From Heyndrickxia shackletonii (GTDB lineage: Bacteria; Bacillota; Bacilli; Bacillales; Bacillaceae_C), in the NCBI RefSeq assembly GCF_001420715.1, contig NZ_LJJC01000006.1:554770-607478 (forward strand): a stretch of 52,709 bases of DNA. The letters run 5' to 3'. The position numbers were made by a program, and so were the translations under genes. Every line of letters begins with the position of its first letter. The stretch's first letter is position 1. Below, one piece after another: positions 25,988 to 33,753 of the stretch. The notes under the pieces were generated by a model. The model was not told the origin of the DNA, did not search any database, and saw nothing but the letters and a program-made list of their open reading frames with translations.

Positions 25988-26250
25988 GTTATATTCCCTT
26001 TCATTGAATAGTTGATTTAAAGGAATTTGATTTAAAATACTTATATTTTCTAGTTTGGGATTAGGTTATACATTATTCCTGTTGCAATCCATTAGTATAT
26101 GTAGAATCTAAAGTTTTGCAAACTGTCTATATAATTTATTTTAAGTGAAACGATGAGATAGGTAGAAAAGATACCAAAAACTTCTCAATTTAGCAATGAA
26201 CTCTTTGTTATGGTACAATCATTTCATCAAAAATTAAAGGAAGACAATCT

Positions 26251-27633
26251 ATGACCAATCAAGTTCCAGTTCAAAAAAACGAATATATAGATGTAAAGTT
26301 TGAAGATTTAACCCACGAAGGAAATGGAGTAGCAAAGGTAGACGGATATCCGCTCTTTGTTCCCAATTGCTTACCCGGTGAAAAAGCAAAAATTAAAGTA
26401 GTGAAAGTAAATAAAGGCTATGGTTTTGGCCGCCTCATAGATCTATATGAAAAAAGTCCGGATCGTGTAGAACCTGATTGTCCAATCTATAAGGAATGCG
26501 GTGGCTGCCAGCTTCAACATTTAAGCTATCCCGGCCAGCTAAAAGCAAAGCATAAACAAGTCAAGGAAGTGCTGACTCGTATCGGAAAACTGGAAAATGT
26601 CGTTGTTCATCCTGTCCTGGGAATGGAAGATCCTTGGAAATATCGGAATAAAGCACAAGTTCCAGTCGGTGAACGAGAGGGCGGATTAATCGCAGGATTT
26701 TATCAAAAACGAAGCCACGATATTATTGATATGGAAGCCTGCCTCATTCAGCAGGAAAAAAATGATAAAGTCATTCAAAGTGTCAAACGTATTTGTGAAA
26801 AGTATGGGGTTCAAGCATACAATGAACAAACTCACAAAGGGACTTTACGTCATATCATGGCACGTTACGGGATCAAAACAGGTGAAATCATGGTTGTACT
26901 GATTACTCGTACCCCTAATCTCCCAAATCAAAACCAATTAATACAAGAAATAATCGATTCTAATCCCGATATAAAATCAATTGTTCAAAATATCAATCCA
27001 AAGAGAACAAATGTAATTTTTGGAGATGAAACAAAAGTCCTTTGGGGAGACGAATTCATCTACGATTATATTGGTAACATAAAGTTTGCCATCTCAGCCC
27101 GCTCTTTTTACCAGGTTAATCCTGAGCAAACAAAGGTCCTTTACGATCAAGCACTAAAATATGCAGGATTAAATGGGGAAGAAACCGTCATTGATGCGTA
27201 TTGCGGAATCGGTACTATATCCCTTTTCTTAGCTCAAAAAGCCAAGAAAGTATACGGAGTTGAAATCGTACCAGAGGCAATTGAAGATGCAAAGCGAAAT
27301 GCCAAACTAAACGGAATTGAAAATGTGGAATTTGCAGTTGGGGAAGCTGAAAAAGTCATTCCAAAATGGTACGAGGATGGAGTAATAGCAGACGTTCTTG
27401 TGGTCGACCCGCCACGAAAAGGCTGTGACGAAACATTGCTCCAAACCATCATGGAAATGAAGCCGGAAAAGGTCGTTTATGTATCTTGTAATCCTGCTAC
27501 ATTGGCAAGGGATTTAAGGATATTGGAGGATGGAGGATATACAACAGTTGAAGTGCAGCCAGTGGACATGTTTCCGCAGACGATGCACTGTGAGGCAGTT
27601 GCGCTTTTAGTTAGAGAAAAACACTCGAGTTAG
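26251..27633 (+). CDS. rlmCD: 23S rRNA (uracil-5-)-methyltransferase RlmCD
   Basis: 460 residues of the RumA/TrmA family, methylating U747 and U1939 of 23S rRNA in B. subtilis. The N-terminal TRAM domain spans roughly residues 8-70. Four [4Fe-4S] cysteines follow: C77, C83, C86 and C164. The SAM-binding and catalytic part has [24 protein letters not shown] and the nucleophile Cys413 in [14 protein letters not shown] at 26251 has AAAGGAAG upstream. An MBL-fold hydrolase gene follows after 11 bases and may be co-transcribed. Confidence 0.95.
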   Translation: MTNQVPVQKNEYIDVKFEDLTHEGNGVAKVDGYPLFVPNCLPGEKAKIKVVKVNKGYGFGRLIDLYEKSPDRVEPDCPIYKECGGCQLQHLSYPGQLKAKHKQVKEVLTRIGKLENVVVHPVLGMEDPWKYRNKAQVPVGEREGGLIAGFYQKRSHDIIDMEACLIQQEKNDKVIQSVKRICEKYGVQAYNEQTHKGTLRHIMARYGIKTGEIMVVLITRTPNLPNQNQLIQEIIDSNPDIKSIVQNINPKRTNVIFGDETKVLWGDEFIYDYIGNIKFAISARSFYQVNPEQTKVLYDQALKYAGLNGEETVIDAYCGIGTISLFLAQKAKKVYGVEIVPEAIEDAKRNAKLNGIENVEFAVGEAEKVIPKWYEDGVIADVLVVDPPRKGCDETLLQTIMEMKPEKVVYVSCNPATLARDLRILEDGGYTTVEVQPVDMFPQTMHCEAVALLVREKHSS

Positions 27634-27644
27634 GAGACAAAGAT

Positions 27645-28496
27645 TTGCAGAAATTAATACGAATTTCAAATCGCCTTGTATATCTACCACCTTACCAGGA
27701 AACAGATCGTCCCATTCTACTTGCTGTAAAGGGAGATGAGAAAACACTTCTTATTGATGCAGGAAACTCCTCCACTCATGCCAGGTTGTTTCTTGAACAA
27801 CTAGAGGAATATCAGATGAGGGGAGACTGGCTTGTCCTCACACATTGGCACTGGGATCATGTATTTGGAATGCGCGAAATGCATATGCCGAAGATTTGCC
27901 ATGAAGAAACATATAACAAAATTAAAGAATTACAAACTCTATCTTGGGAGGATAGAGATCTTGATAAACGTGTAAAAGAAGGAACAGAAATTCCATTTTG
28001 TGCCAATGCGATGAAGAAAGAGCTTGGGAATCAGCGGGATATCGTTCTTCCTCTTCCTGATCTTACATTCCATCATCGAATGACAATCCATTTAGGCGGA
28101 GTGACTTGTACCATCGAACATGTAGGCGGAGACCATGCCGATGATTCTAGCATTATCTATATTCCCGAAGAAAAGGTTCTATTTTTAGGGGATTGTTTGT
28201 ATGCAAATTTATATGCGGATGAATGGAATTATACCATGGAGAAAACCCTTCAGCTTGTTGATAGCATTGAAAAATATGACGACGCGGAGTTTATTTTCTT
28301 ATCCCATCATAATGCCCCATTAACGAAAGAAGAATTTCAATTACACCTCCAATTTCTCAAAAACACGGCTCTTCTTACAGGAAAGTATAAGGGTGACGGG
28401 GAAGCGATTGCTGATGACATGTCTGTACAGTTGCAAAGATGTTTAAACGAGGAAGAGCTCGAAACGATTGGATACTTCGTTAATGGATATAAGTAA
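27645..28496 (+). CDS. Metallo-beta-lactamase-fold hydrolase
   Basis: 283 residues. The metal-binding motif HWHWDH (67-72) lies in TLLIDAG ... LVLTHWHWDH, with a further His at VGGDHADDSS near residue 165 and Asp at FLGDCLYANL. This is the complete two-metal set of the family. Substrates range from thioesters to phosphodiesters and cannot be told here. TTG start at 27645 with TTAGGAG upstream, 11 bases after rlmCD, so the two are probably one transcript. Ends at a strong terminator. Confidence 0.85.
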   Translation: MQKLIRISNRLVYLPPYQETDRPILLAVKGDEKTLLIDAGNSSTHARLFLEQLEEYQMRGDWLVLTHWHWDHVFGMREMHMPKICHEETYNKIKELQTLSWEDRDLDKRVKEGTEIPFCANAMKKELGNQRDIVLPLPDLTFHHRMTIHLGGVTCTIEHVGGDHADDSSIIYIPEEKVLFLGDCLYANLYADEWNYTMEKTLQLVDSIEKYDDAEFIFLSHHNAPLTKEEFQLHLQFLKNTALLTGKYKGDGEAIADDMSVQLQRCLNEEELETIGYFVNGYK

Positions 28497-28577
28497 GTTT
28501 CATGTAAGATTGGTTATTTAAAGTGTATAAATGACAGTATGTTAAACCTGAGAAAAATCCGAAGTTGTACTTTTATC

Positions 28578-28611
28578 AAAAAAGACGCTCTTTTTTTAGA
28601 GCGTCTTTTTT
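28578..28611 (+). terminator. Terminator of rlmCD-MBL unit
   Basis: AAAAAGACGCTCT / AGAGCGTCTTTTTT hairpin with a T loop. Confidence 0.92.
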
Positions 28612-28742
28612 ATATAGAACATATGTTCTCTTTATGCGTTCTGTAAATAAAAAAGGTAAATACCTTATTTTTCATATTAATAGTATAAATGAAAAAATAT
28701 TATAAGTCTATATTTAATTTAAAAAATATTCTATATTTTAGT

Positions 28743-28752
28743 AACCGGCCGG
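28743..28752. promoter_or_regulatory. Palindrome ACCGGCCGGT, probable TetR-type operator
   Basis: Perfect 10-bp palindrome, very GC-rich in an A+T-rich stretch, 35 bases upstream of the MFS gene start and just after a TATATT-like -10. ACCG...CGGT ends are typical of TetR-family operators. No TetR gene is adjacent. Confidence 0.5.
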
Positions 28753-28787
28753 TACATTGTCATTTTAAAGCGGAAGGAGAGGGTAGG

Positions 28788-30044
28788 ATGGGGTTTGTTA
28801 AAGTGCAGCAAAGGAATAGAAAAGTAACATTTTTTCAACTTTTTCAACAGTCGCCACAGTTTACCGCCTTGTTATTTGGACAAATTTTTTCATTGTTAGG
28901 GAGTTCCATTACGAATGTAATATTGCCAATTGTGGTCTTACGGGAATCAAAATCTGCGGCCATGATGGGAACGGTCATGGCCATTTATATGGTGCCAATT
29001 ATTTTGCTCTTGCCAATTTCGGGTGTATTGGTTGATAAAATGAATAAAGTGAAAGTGATGCTTATTGTAGACTTTGTAAGATTCGCTTTAATGCTGACTC
29101 TTTCCATTATTACGTTTTTGAATCAATTAAATATGATGTCTTTATTTATCATCATGTTTTTTATGGGAGTCATGGAGAGTTTTTTTCAGCCTTCCTATTC
29201 AGGGGTAAGGGCAAAGGTTTTTACAAAAGAAATCCGCAATGCGGCAAATTCCCTGACTCAAGTAATGATGCAAGGATTGAAAATATTTGGTCCCATCCTC
29301 GGAGGAATTATCGTTTCTGCATTCTCTGCAGCCTGGGGATTTGGAATAGATGCAGTTACTTACATTATTTCATTCCTTTTTTTATTAACGCTGAGAAGGT
29401 TAAGTTTTCAAAGTGATGTGATTCAACCGACTGCTAAAAGTTCATTAAAAAAAGACTTTTTTGAAGGAATTGAAGTGGTAAAGCAACAGACATGGCTGTG
29501 GATCTCTATTCTTGTTTTTTCTTTGATTAACATTTTTTGGGGTGGCATTATGAAGGTTTTACTTCCATGGTTGATCAATGTCCATTACAAATTTGAGCCT
29601 ACTGTGTTTGGGCTGGTGATTTCAGCATCTGGGGCTGGGGCGATTGTCTGTGGGATCATGTTTGGATTGCGCAAAAAGTGGAATAAAAGAGGGGTTCTTA
29701 CCTATTCCAGTGTCGCGATAAGCGGTCTATCTCTTCTGCTTTTACCTGTTTTTGCAAGTGTTCCTTTTCTCATGCTGCTGATGTTTTTAATTGGAGCCTG
29801 CAATATGCTTGGCGGTCTCATTTGGGAAACAAGTCTTCAGGAACTTGTTCCGGAAGAGAAATTTGGTAGAGTCGCAAGTTTGGATATGTTAGGTACCGTT
29901 GCATTGTTGCCGGCTGGTTATCTGTTAACAGGCTGGGTAGCGGAAGGCATTGGGGAAATTACAACATTAATTGCCTTTAGTTCCGCCATTGTTTTCATTG
30001 CGATATTAGTACTTTTTAATAAAGGAATTAGGACTTTTAATTAA
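28788..30044 (+). CDS. MFS transporter (EntS/MefA-like exporter group)
   Basis: 418 residues and about 12 membrane segments, starting MGFVKVQQRNRKVTFFQLF. The loop motif SGVLVDKMNKVKVMLIVD near residue 80 and the PSYSGVRAKVF-AANSL stretch near residue 140 are typical of the MFS group that includes macrolide exporters and EntS. The start is ATG at 28788 behind AAGGAGAGGG; an open frame extends up to 28689 but crosses the operator and lacks a ribosome site. The substrate is unknown. The palindrome at 28743 suggests substrate-induced derepression. Confidence 0.82.
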   Translation: MGFVKVQQRNRKVTFFQLFQQSPQFTALLFGQIFSLLGSSITNVILPIVVLRESKSAAMMGTVMAIYMVPIILLLPISGVLVDKMNKVKVMLIVDFVRFALMLTLSIITFLNQLNMMSLFIIMFFMGVMESFFQPSYSGVRAKVFTKEIRNAANSLTQVMMQGLKIFGPILGGIIVSAFSAAWGFGIDAVTYIISFLFLLTLRRLSFQSDVIQPTAKSSLKKDFFEGIEVVKQQTWLWISILVFSLINIFWGGIMKVLLPWLINVHYKFEPTVFGLVISASGAGAIVCGIMFGLRKKWNKRGVLTYSSVAISGLSLLLLPVFASVPFLMLLMFLIGACNMLGGLIWETSLQELVPEEKFGRVASLDMLGTVALLPAGYLLTGWVAEGIGEITTLIAFSSAIVFIAILVLFNKGIRTFN

Positions 30045-30113
30045 GGAAAAAAATAGACAGGGATCTACTTCTTTCAGTTTCTCGAAAATAACGTAAAAAG
30101 TTACAAAATACTA

Positions 30114-30144
30114 TTGACCCTCCTCAAAGAGGAGCCCTTAAAGT
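30114..30144 (+). promoter_or_regulatory. MerR-type promoter/operator (19-bp spacer)
   Basis: TTGACC (30114-30119), 19-nt spacer, TAAAGT (30139-30144). The spacer contains the dyad CTCCTC-AAA-GAGGAG. An over-long spacer with a central dyad is the hallmark of MerR-activated promoters, here directly before the MerR gene itself, so positive autoregulation is expected. Confidence 0.85.
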
Positions 30145-30163
30145 TATAAGTGAGGTGGATATA

Positions 30164-30919
30164 ATGTACACGGTAAAAGAATTATCAGATTTGGCAAAAG
30201 TGACAATCAAAACACTGCACTATTATCACAAGATAGGACTTTTATTACCATGTGAGGTGAGTGAAGCCGGCTATCGCCTTTATGGGATGAAAGAACTGGA
30301 AAGATTGCAGCAAATTCTATTTTATCGTGAACTGGATTTTCCTCTCAAAAAAATAAAGCAAATATTGGACGATGAGCCTGATCGATTATCGATCTTGTTT
30401 GAGCAAAGACAATTAATTGCTGCTCGCAAAGAAAGATTAGAAGAGCTCATGCAAACACTTGATCAATCGATTGCACATGCCAGGAAAGGAGAAGCAATGG
30501 ACCAGCAAGAAATGTTTAAAGGGTTTAACACTGAAAAAGAATGGGAAAATGCTTTATTAGAACAAAGGGAGTATCTTAAGGAAAAATACAACTATGATGT
30601 CCTTGAGGGAAATTCAATAGATGTGAATGATATGAATGAATCAGCAATTGAAGCAAAGTATTTTATGGATAACATGGCGAGCGCACTCAGGGAAGGGTTA
30701 AGGTTTGATGATAAGAAGGTGCAACAGCTTATTTTGCAGCATCTAGATTTTTTAAATCATCATGGTCATAAAATGGATACCTCCATTTTTGCGGAGCAAG
30801 CCCGCTTTTTTCTAGCGGATGACTTTCATCGGACTATGCTCGAGCAACAGCAAAAGGGGTTATCCTATTATCTTTGCATTGCTGCTGAGGCACTTGCAAC
30901 AGAAAATCGAAACAAATAA
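30164..30919 (+). CDS. MerR-family regulator with TipAS-like effector domain
   Basis: 251 residues. The MerR helix-turn-helix is residues 1-70 (YTVKELSDLAKVTIKTLHYYHKIGLLLP and AGYRLYGMKELERLQQILFYREL), followed by a dimerising coiled coil to about residue 105. The C-terminal half looks like the TipAS/albicidin-binding fold, which traps antibiotics or hydrophobic compounds. ATG at 30164 follows GAGGTGG; the GTG at 30155 is inside it. It lies 110 bases after the MFS gene on the same strand, so it could control that exporter, but its recognisable operator is only at its own promoter. Confidence 0.88.
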   Translation: MYTVKELSDLAKVTIKTLHYYHKIGLLLPCEVSEAGYRLYGMKELERLQQILFYRELDFPLKKIKQILDDEPDRLSILFEQRQLIAARKERLEELMQTLDQSIAHARKGEAMDQQEMFKGFNTEKEWENALLEQREYLKEKYNYDVLEGNSIDVNDMNESAIEAKYFMDNMASALREGLRFDDKKVQQLILQHLDFLNHHGHKMDTSIFAEQARFFLADDFHRTMLEQQQKGLSYYLCIAAEALATENRNK

Positions 30920-30972
30920 AAAAGAAAAGAACATCCATTTTGGATGAATAAAAGAATTGCTAAGCTCGTGAT

Positions 30973-31015
30973 GATCGGGTCCTATTTTTGGGATTCGATC
31001 TCTTTTTATTTTTGG
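30973..31015 (+). terminator. Terminator of the merR gene
   Basis: GATCGGGTCC (30973-30982) pairs with GGGATTCGATC (30990-31000) with a bulge, then TCTTTTTATTTTT. Confidence 0.65.
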
Positions 31016-31152
31016 GAACTTACCTAATTTCCTGCTCCAGTAATGTATTCCGGTCGAATGATACTTACAAATACTAGTTCGATTCTATTATGTTTTTATA
31101 CAAGAAATACGGGTATAAAGTTAGAAAGTCAGAAAATGAAAGGGAGATAAAA

Positions 31153-31656
31153 ATGTATAAGCATATCCTTATTGGTTTTGATGATTCTAAGGACAGTATG
31201 AAAGCATTAGAAAGAGCTGCACAAATTTATTCCATGGATTCTGACTGTAAGATTACGGTAGCGCATGTCATTCAAGAATATACAAATGAACTAAGTTTTG
31301 ATCATTATCATTTAAATTATCCGATTGGTCCTAGACCAGACGGAGGTGTTTATCCTGCTCGAATTATGTTCCGGGAGGATGAGCTTTCCCAAAATACAGA
31401 GGAGATTATATATGATTCCACTGAGGAAATTATGAATCACGCGAGGTCTTTTTTAAATCATCAGGGTGTTCCAGCGGAATTTAAAACACTAGATGGCAAG
31501 CCTAGTACAGATATATGTGATTTTGCCTTAGAGCAGCATGTTGACTTAATTATTGTTGGGAACAGTGGAAAAGGTCTTTTGAAAAAACTTTTGGTAGGCA
31601 GTGTAAGTGAAACGATCATGAAAAATGCGGAGATGGATGTTCTCGTCGTAAAATAA
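31153..31656 (+). CDS. Universal stress protein (UspA family)
   Basis: 167 residues, one Usp domain: N-terminal YKHILIGFDDSKDSMKALERA and the C-terminal ATP-binding motif GNSGKGLLKKLLVGSVSETIM, with the G-x2-G-x9-G(S) spacing of ATP-binding members. It is thus likely an ATP-binding cytosolic stress protein. ATG at 31153 follows AAAGGGAGAT; the frame is open further up to 31090 without a ribosome site. Monocistronic. Confidence 0.92.
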   Translation: MYKHILIGFDDSKDSMKALERAAQIYSMDSDCKITVAHVIQEYTNELSFDHYHLNYPIGPRPDGGVYPARIMFREDELSQNTEEIIYDSTEEIMNHARSFLNHQGVPAEFKTLDGKPSTDICDFALEQHVDLIIVGNSGKGLLKKLLVGSVSETIMKNAEMDVLVVK

Positions 31657-31673
31657 TTGCCGTGGTTTATTCG

Positions 31674-31728
31674 AAATATCCCTAATAGTAAGCGAGTAAT
31701 CTGTCTATTATTAAGGGATATTTTTCTT
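31674..31728 (+). terminator. Terminator of the usp gene
   Basis: AAATATCCCTAATAG (31674-31688) pairs with CTATTATTAAGGGATATTT (31704-31722), followed by TTCTTAATAAAA. Confidence 0.7.
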
Positions 31729-31742
31729 AATAAAAAATTCTT

Positions 31743-31844
31743 ATGGTAAAATTTATGTACAATATGACTGAACTGAATGAGCCAACGTACCGTTTAGATT
31801 GGATTCGATTGAATGGCTGGAAGGTTGCTCAGGAAAAAAAGTAA
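31743..31844 (+). CDS. Doubtful 33-codon ORF
   Basis: Frame ending in LDWIRLNGWKVAQEKK. No convincing ribosome binding site precedes any of its three ATGs (31743, 31755, 31764). The Trp-containing sequence looks protein-like, so it may be a small gene or a remnant of a larger one. No function suggested. Confidence 0.2.
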   Translation: MVKFMYNMTELNEPTYRLDWIRLNGWKVAQEKK

Positions 31845-31893
31845 TACATGTATGTAAAATGAATCTGTTATATGATTCGGAGGAAATTAGATT

Positions 31894-32226
31894 ATGACGA
31901 TTGGTGCATTTATACTTGAGCCACAAAATGATGTTGAAAAGTATTTTTACATTCCAGTTGCAACAGAGTCCTTTTTTAAAGAATTTTGGATACCTGCTAT
32001 AGAATCACTAGGCTTACAATGGACAGACCTCTTTGTAGTAGGTGTTGAGGTTGAAGAGGAGGATGTCTCTACTATCGTGGAGGAACTTATGCAAATAAAA
32101 AGATGGGCGGAAATAAATTTAGTAGACAAGGAAGCAAGAGAAAAAATGTTAGAAAGAATACAGGGAATACAAGAAAAACTCCCACAGGCATTTCAGCGAA
32201 AGGATGCAGTTGTTTTCATAGGGTAG
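31894..32226 (+). CDS. Hypothetical 110-residue protein
   Basis: Starts at ATG 31894 with a strong GGAGGAAA upstream, so it is probably a real gene. Acidic and soluble. An N-terminal alpha/beta part (ATESFFKEFWIPAIESLGLQW, LFVVGVEVEEEDVS) is followed by a long charged helix (residues 55-95) and a final strand DAVVFIG. No known domain is recognised. It stands alone, convergent with the SMR operon. Confidence 0.6.
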   Translation: MTIGAFILEPQNDVEKYFYIPVATESFFKEFWIPAIESLGLQWTDLFVVGVEVEEEDVSTIVEELMQIKRWAEINLVDKEAREKMLERIQGIQEKLPQAFQRKDAVVFIG

Positions 32227-32278
32227 GACGATACTATATACAATGTTTATTTAGAAAAGGGAAACAGCAAGGAACCCA

Positions 32279-32626
32279 TTACTTAGAAGTTTCTTTTGCT
32301 GTTTCCGTTTTGTTAGAGGTATTCAATAGTATAACGCCACCAATAATTAAGATAATTCCAGATAGCATAAGCGTGTTAAAAAGTTCACCCCATATTAATA
32401 CCCCAATTAATGCAGTTAGTGCTGTTCCTACTCCTGACCAAATGGCATAAGCCAAACTTAGTGGAATCGTTTTAAGGGAAATACTTATCGAATAAAATGA
32501 AAGTGCATACCCGACAATTACTCCTATTGAGGGTAATAATATGGTAAATCCATCAGACATTTTGAGCATGGTGGTGGCAAATACTTCACTGATAATAGAA
32601 ATAGCCAAAGTAATATAACCATTCAT
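32279..32626 (-). CDS. SMR-family multidrug efflux subunit (second of a pair)
   Basis: 115 residues with four membrane helices. The conserved membrane Glu is in ISIISEVFATTMLK (Glu14), followed by the SMR pattern SLAYAIWSGVGTALTALIG. A C-terminal 14-residue polar tail distinguishes it from its partner. Paired SMR genes such as B. subtilis ebrAB, ykkCD or yvdRS usually make heterodimers that export cationic drugs. It lies 23 bases after the first SMR gene; ATG at 32626 follows AAGGAGAAA. No ykkC-type (guanidine) riboswitch is seen. Confidence 0.9.
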   Translation of the reverse strand: MNGYITLAISIISEVFATTMLKMSDGFTILLPSIGVIVGYALSFYSISISLKTIPLSLAYAIWSGVGTALTALIGVLIWGELFNTLMLSGIILIIGGVILLNTSNKTETAKETSK

Positions 32627-32649
32627 CTGAGATTTCTCCTTTTCATTTA

Positions 32650-32979
32650 TTATGAATGGGCACCGCTGAAATTTAATAAAACAACTCCAGAGATAATGAA
32701 TAGCAGCCCAAATACTTTTTTTAGATTAAATCTTTCTTTATACACGACTGTACCTACTATTGCCGTTAATGCTGTTCCTACTCCAGCCCAAATAGCATAA
32801 GCCGTTCCAAGCGGCAATGATTTTAGACTTAAAGATAAAGTGAAAAATGCAATTCCATATCCTAATACAACTCCTATAGAAGGTAAAAGTTTTTTAAAAC
32901 CATTTGTTGCTTTCAGCATAGAGCTTCCGAATACTTCACTTAGAATCGCCAGGAGCAAAAGTCCATAAGCATACATCAT
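32650..32979 (-). CDS. SMR-family multidrug efflux subunit (first of a pair)
   Basis: 109 residues, four helices, with Glu15 in LLAILSEVFGSSMLK and TAYAIWAGVGTALTAIVG. Its ATG overlaps the TGA of the upstream tetR (ATGA), so the regulator and both pump subunits are translated from one message. The gene order tetR-SMR-SMR matches B. subtilis yvdT-yvdS-yvdR. The substrate is likely a lipophilic cation but cannot be fixed here. Confidence 0.9.
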   Translation of the reverse strand: MMYAYGLLLLAILSEVFGSSMLKATNGFKKLLPSIGVVLGYGIAFFTLSLSLKSLPLGTAYAIWAGVGTALTAIVGTVVYKERFNLKKVFGLLFIISGVVLLNFSGAHS

Positions 32980-33524
32980 GAATCCTCCCTTGTCATACGA
33001 ACTAATTGCTGAATTACTTCATTTTGCCGCTCTTTATCCAAAGGAGCTATATGTAACATTTGTGAGTAATAAAGTCCATCTAATGCCAAGCGAATAATAG
33101 TCGCAGTTAAAGGATTGATGCCATCTTGTTCCAGTCTAGCAAGGATGGATTGGTAGCCGTCGGATATATTTTTAGATACTTCAGGGTCTAATAATGAAGC
33201 AGCAAAAACGCCGATATTTAATGCAGCATTATGCTCTAAGTCATGTTTTGAGGCTTCGATAAATGCACGAGTCCATTTTCCCTTTTTATTTGAATCGTTC
33301 TCAGCATATTTATGGAAGTTCACGCAAACCTCCTCAAAAATATATGCAGCCAACCCCTTTATTAAGGCATCTTTATTGGGAAAATGATATAGCAATCCGC
33401 CTTTGCTAATACCAGCTTGTTTTGCAACAGCATCTAATGTTAAAGCGTGAAAGTCGTGATCAAGAATAATTTGTTTGGCAGTGTCTAAAATAAGTTGACG
33501 CTTCAATTCTGCTTTGGAATCCAC
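32976..33524 (-). CDS. TetR-family repressor of the SMR pair
   Basis: 182 residues from GTG at 33524, chosen because GGAGGG (33536-33531) is correctly spaced; the frame continues to 33551 without a site. The TetR helix-turn-helix is clear: LTLDAVAKQAGISKGGLLYHFPNKDALIKGL near residues 25-55. The remaining helices form the ligand domain. First gene of the operon; a 14-bp palindrome at 33567-33580 just upstream is its likely operator, giving drug-inducible autorepression. Confidence 0.92.
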   Translation of the reverse strand: MDSKAELKRQLILDTAKQIILDHDFHALTLDAVAKQAGISKGGLLYHFPNKDALIKGLAAYIFEEVCVNFHKYAENDSNKKGKWTRAFIEASKHDLEHNAALNIGVFAASLLDPEVSKNISDGYQSILARLEQDGINPLTATIIRLALDGLYYSQMLHIAPLDKERQNEVIQQLVRMTREDS

Positions 33525-33566
33525 CTGAAACCCTCCAGATAAAATGAACACTTTTTATTTTATTGT

Positions 33567-33580
33567 ACCGTCTGGACGGT
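33567..33580. promoter_or_regulatory. TetR operator ACCGTC-TG-GACGGT
   Basis: Perfect inverted repeat with 6-bp arms, 43 bases upstream of the tetR start. The sequence is of the type bound by QacR/TetR-like regulators. Confidence 0.8.
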
Positions 33581-33753
33581 TTTTAAATCAATAGATTTAA
33601 TCAGGGTATAACAGTTCCTGACTTAATCAATATAGGAAAAGGTAAAGAAGTATTAGCTTAAATTAAAAAACATGATGAAGATTTCTTTTCTGAATAGCAA
33701 TGGTGAAGCCAGCTCAAAATAACATTATGATTTGATTTTCAAAAGGAATTTAG

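Noticed and set aside
28689-28787. N-terminal extension of the MFS gene
   Set aside because: It crosses the promoter and the ACCGGCCGGT palindrome and is not membrane-like; AAGGAGAGGG before ATG 28788 is decisive.
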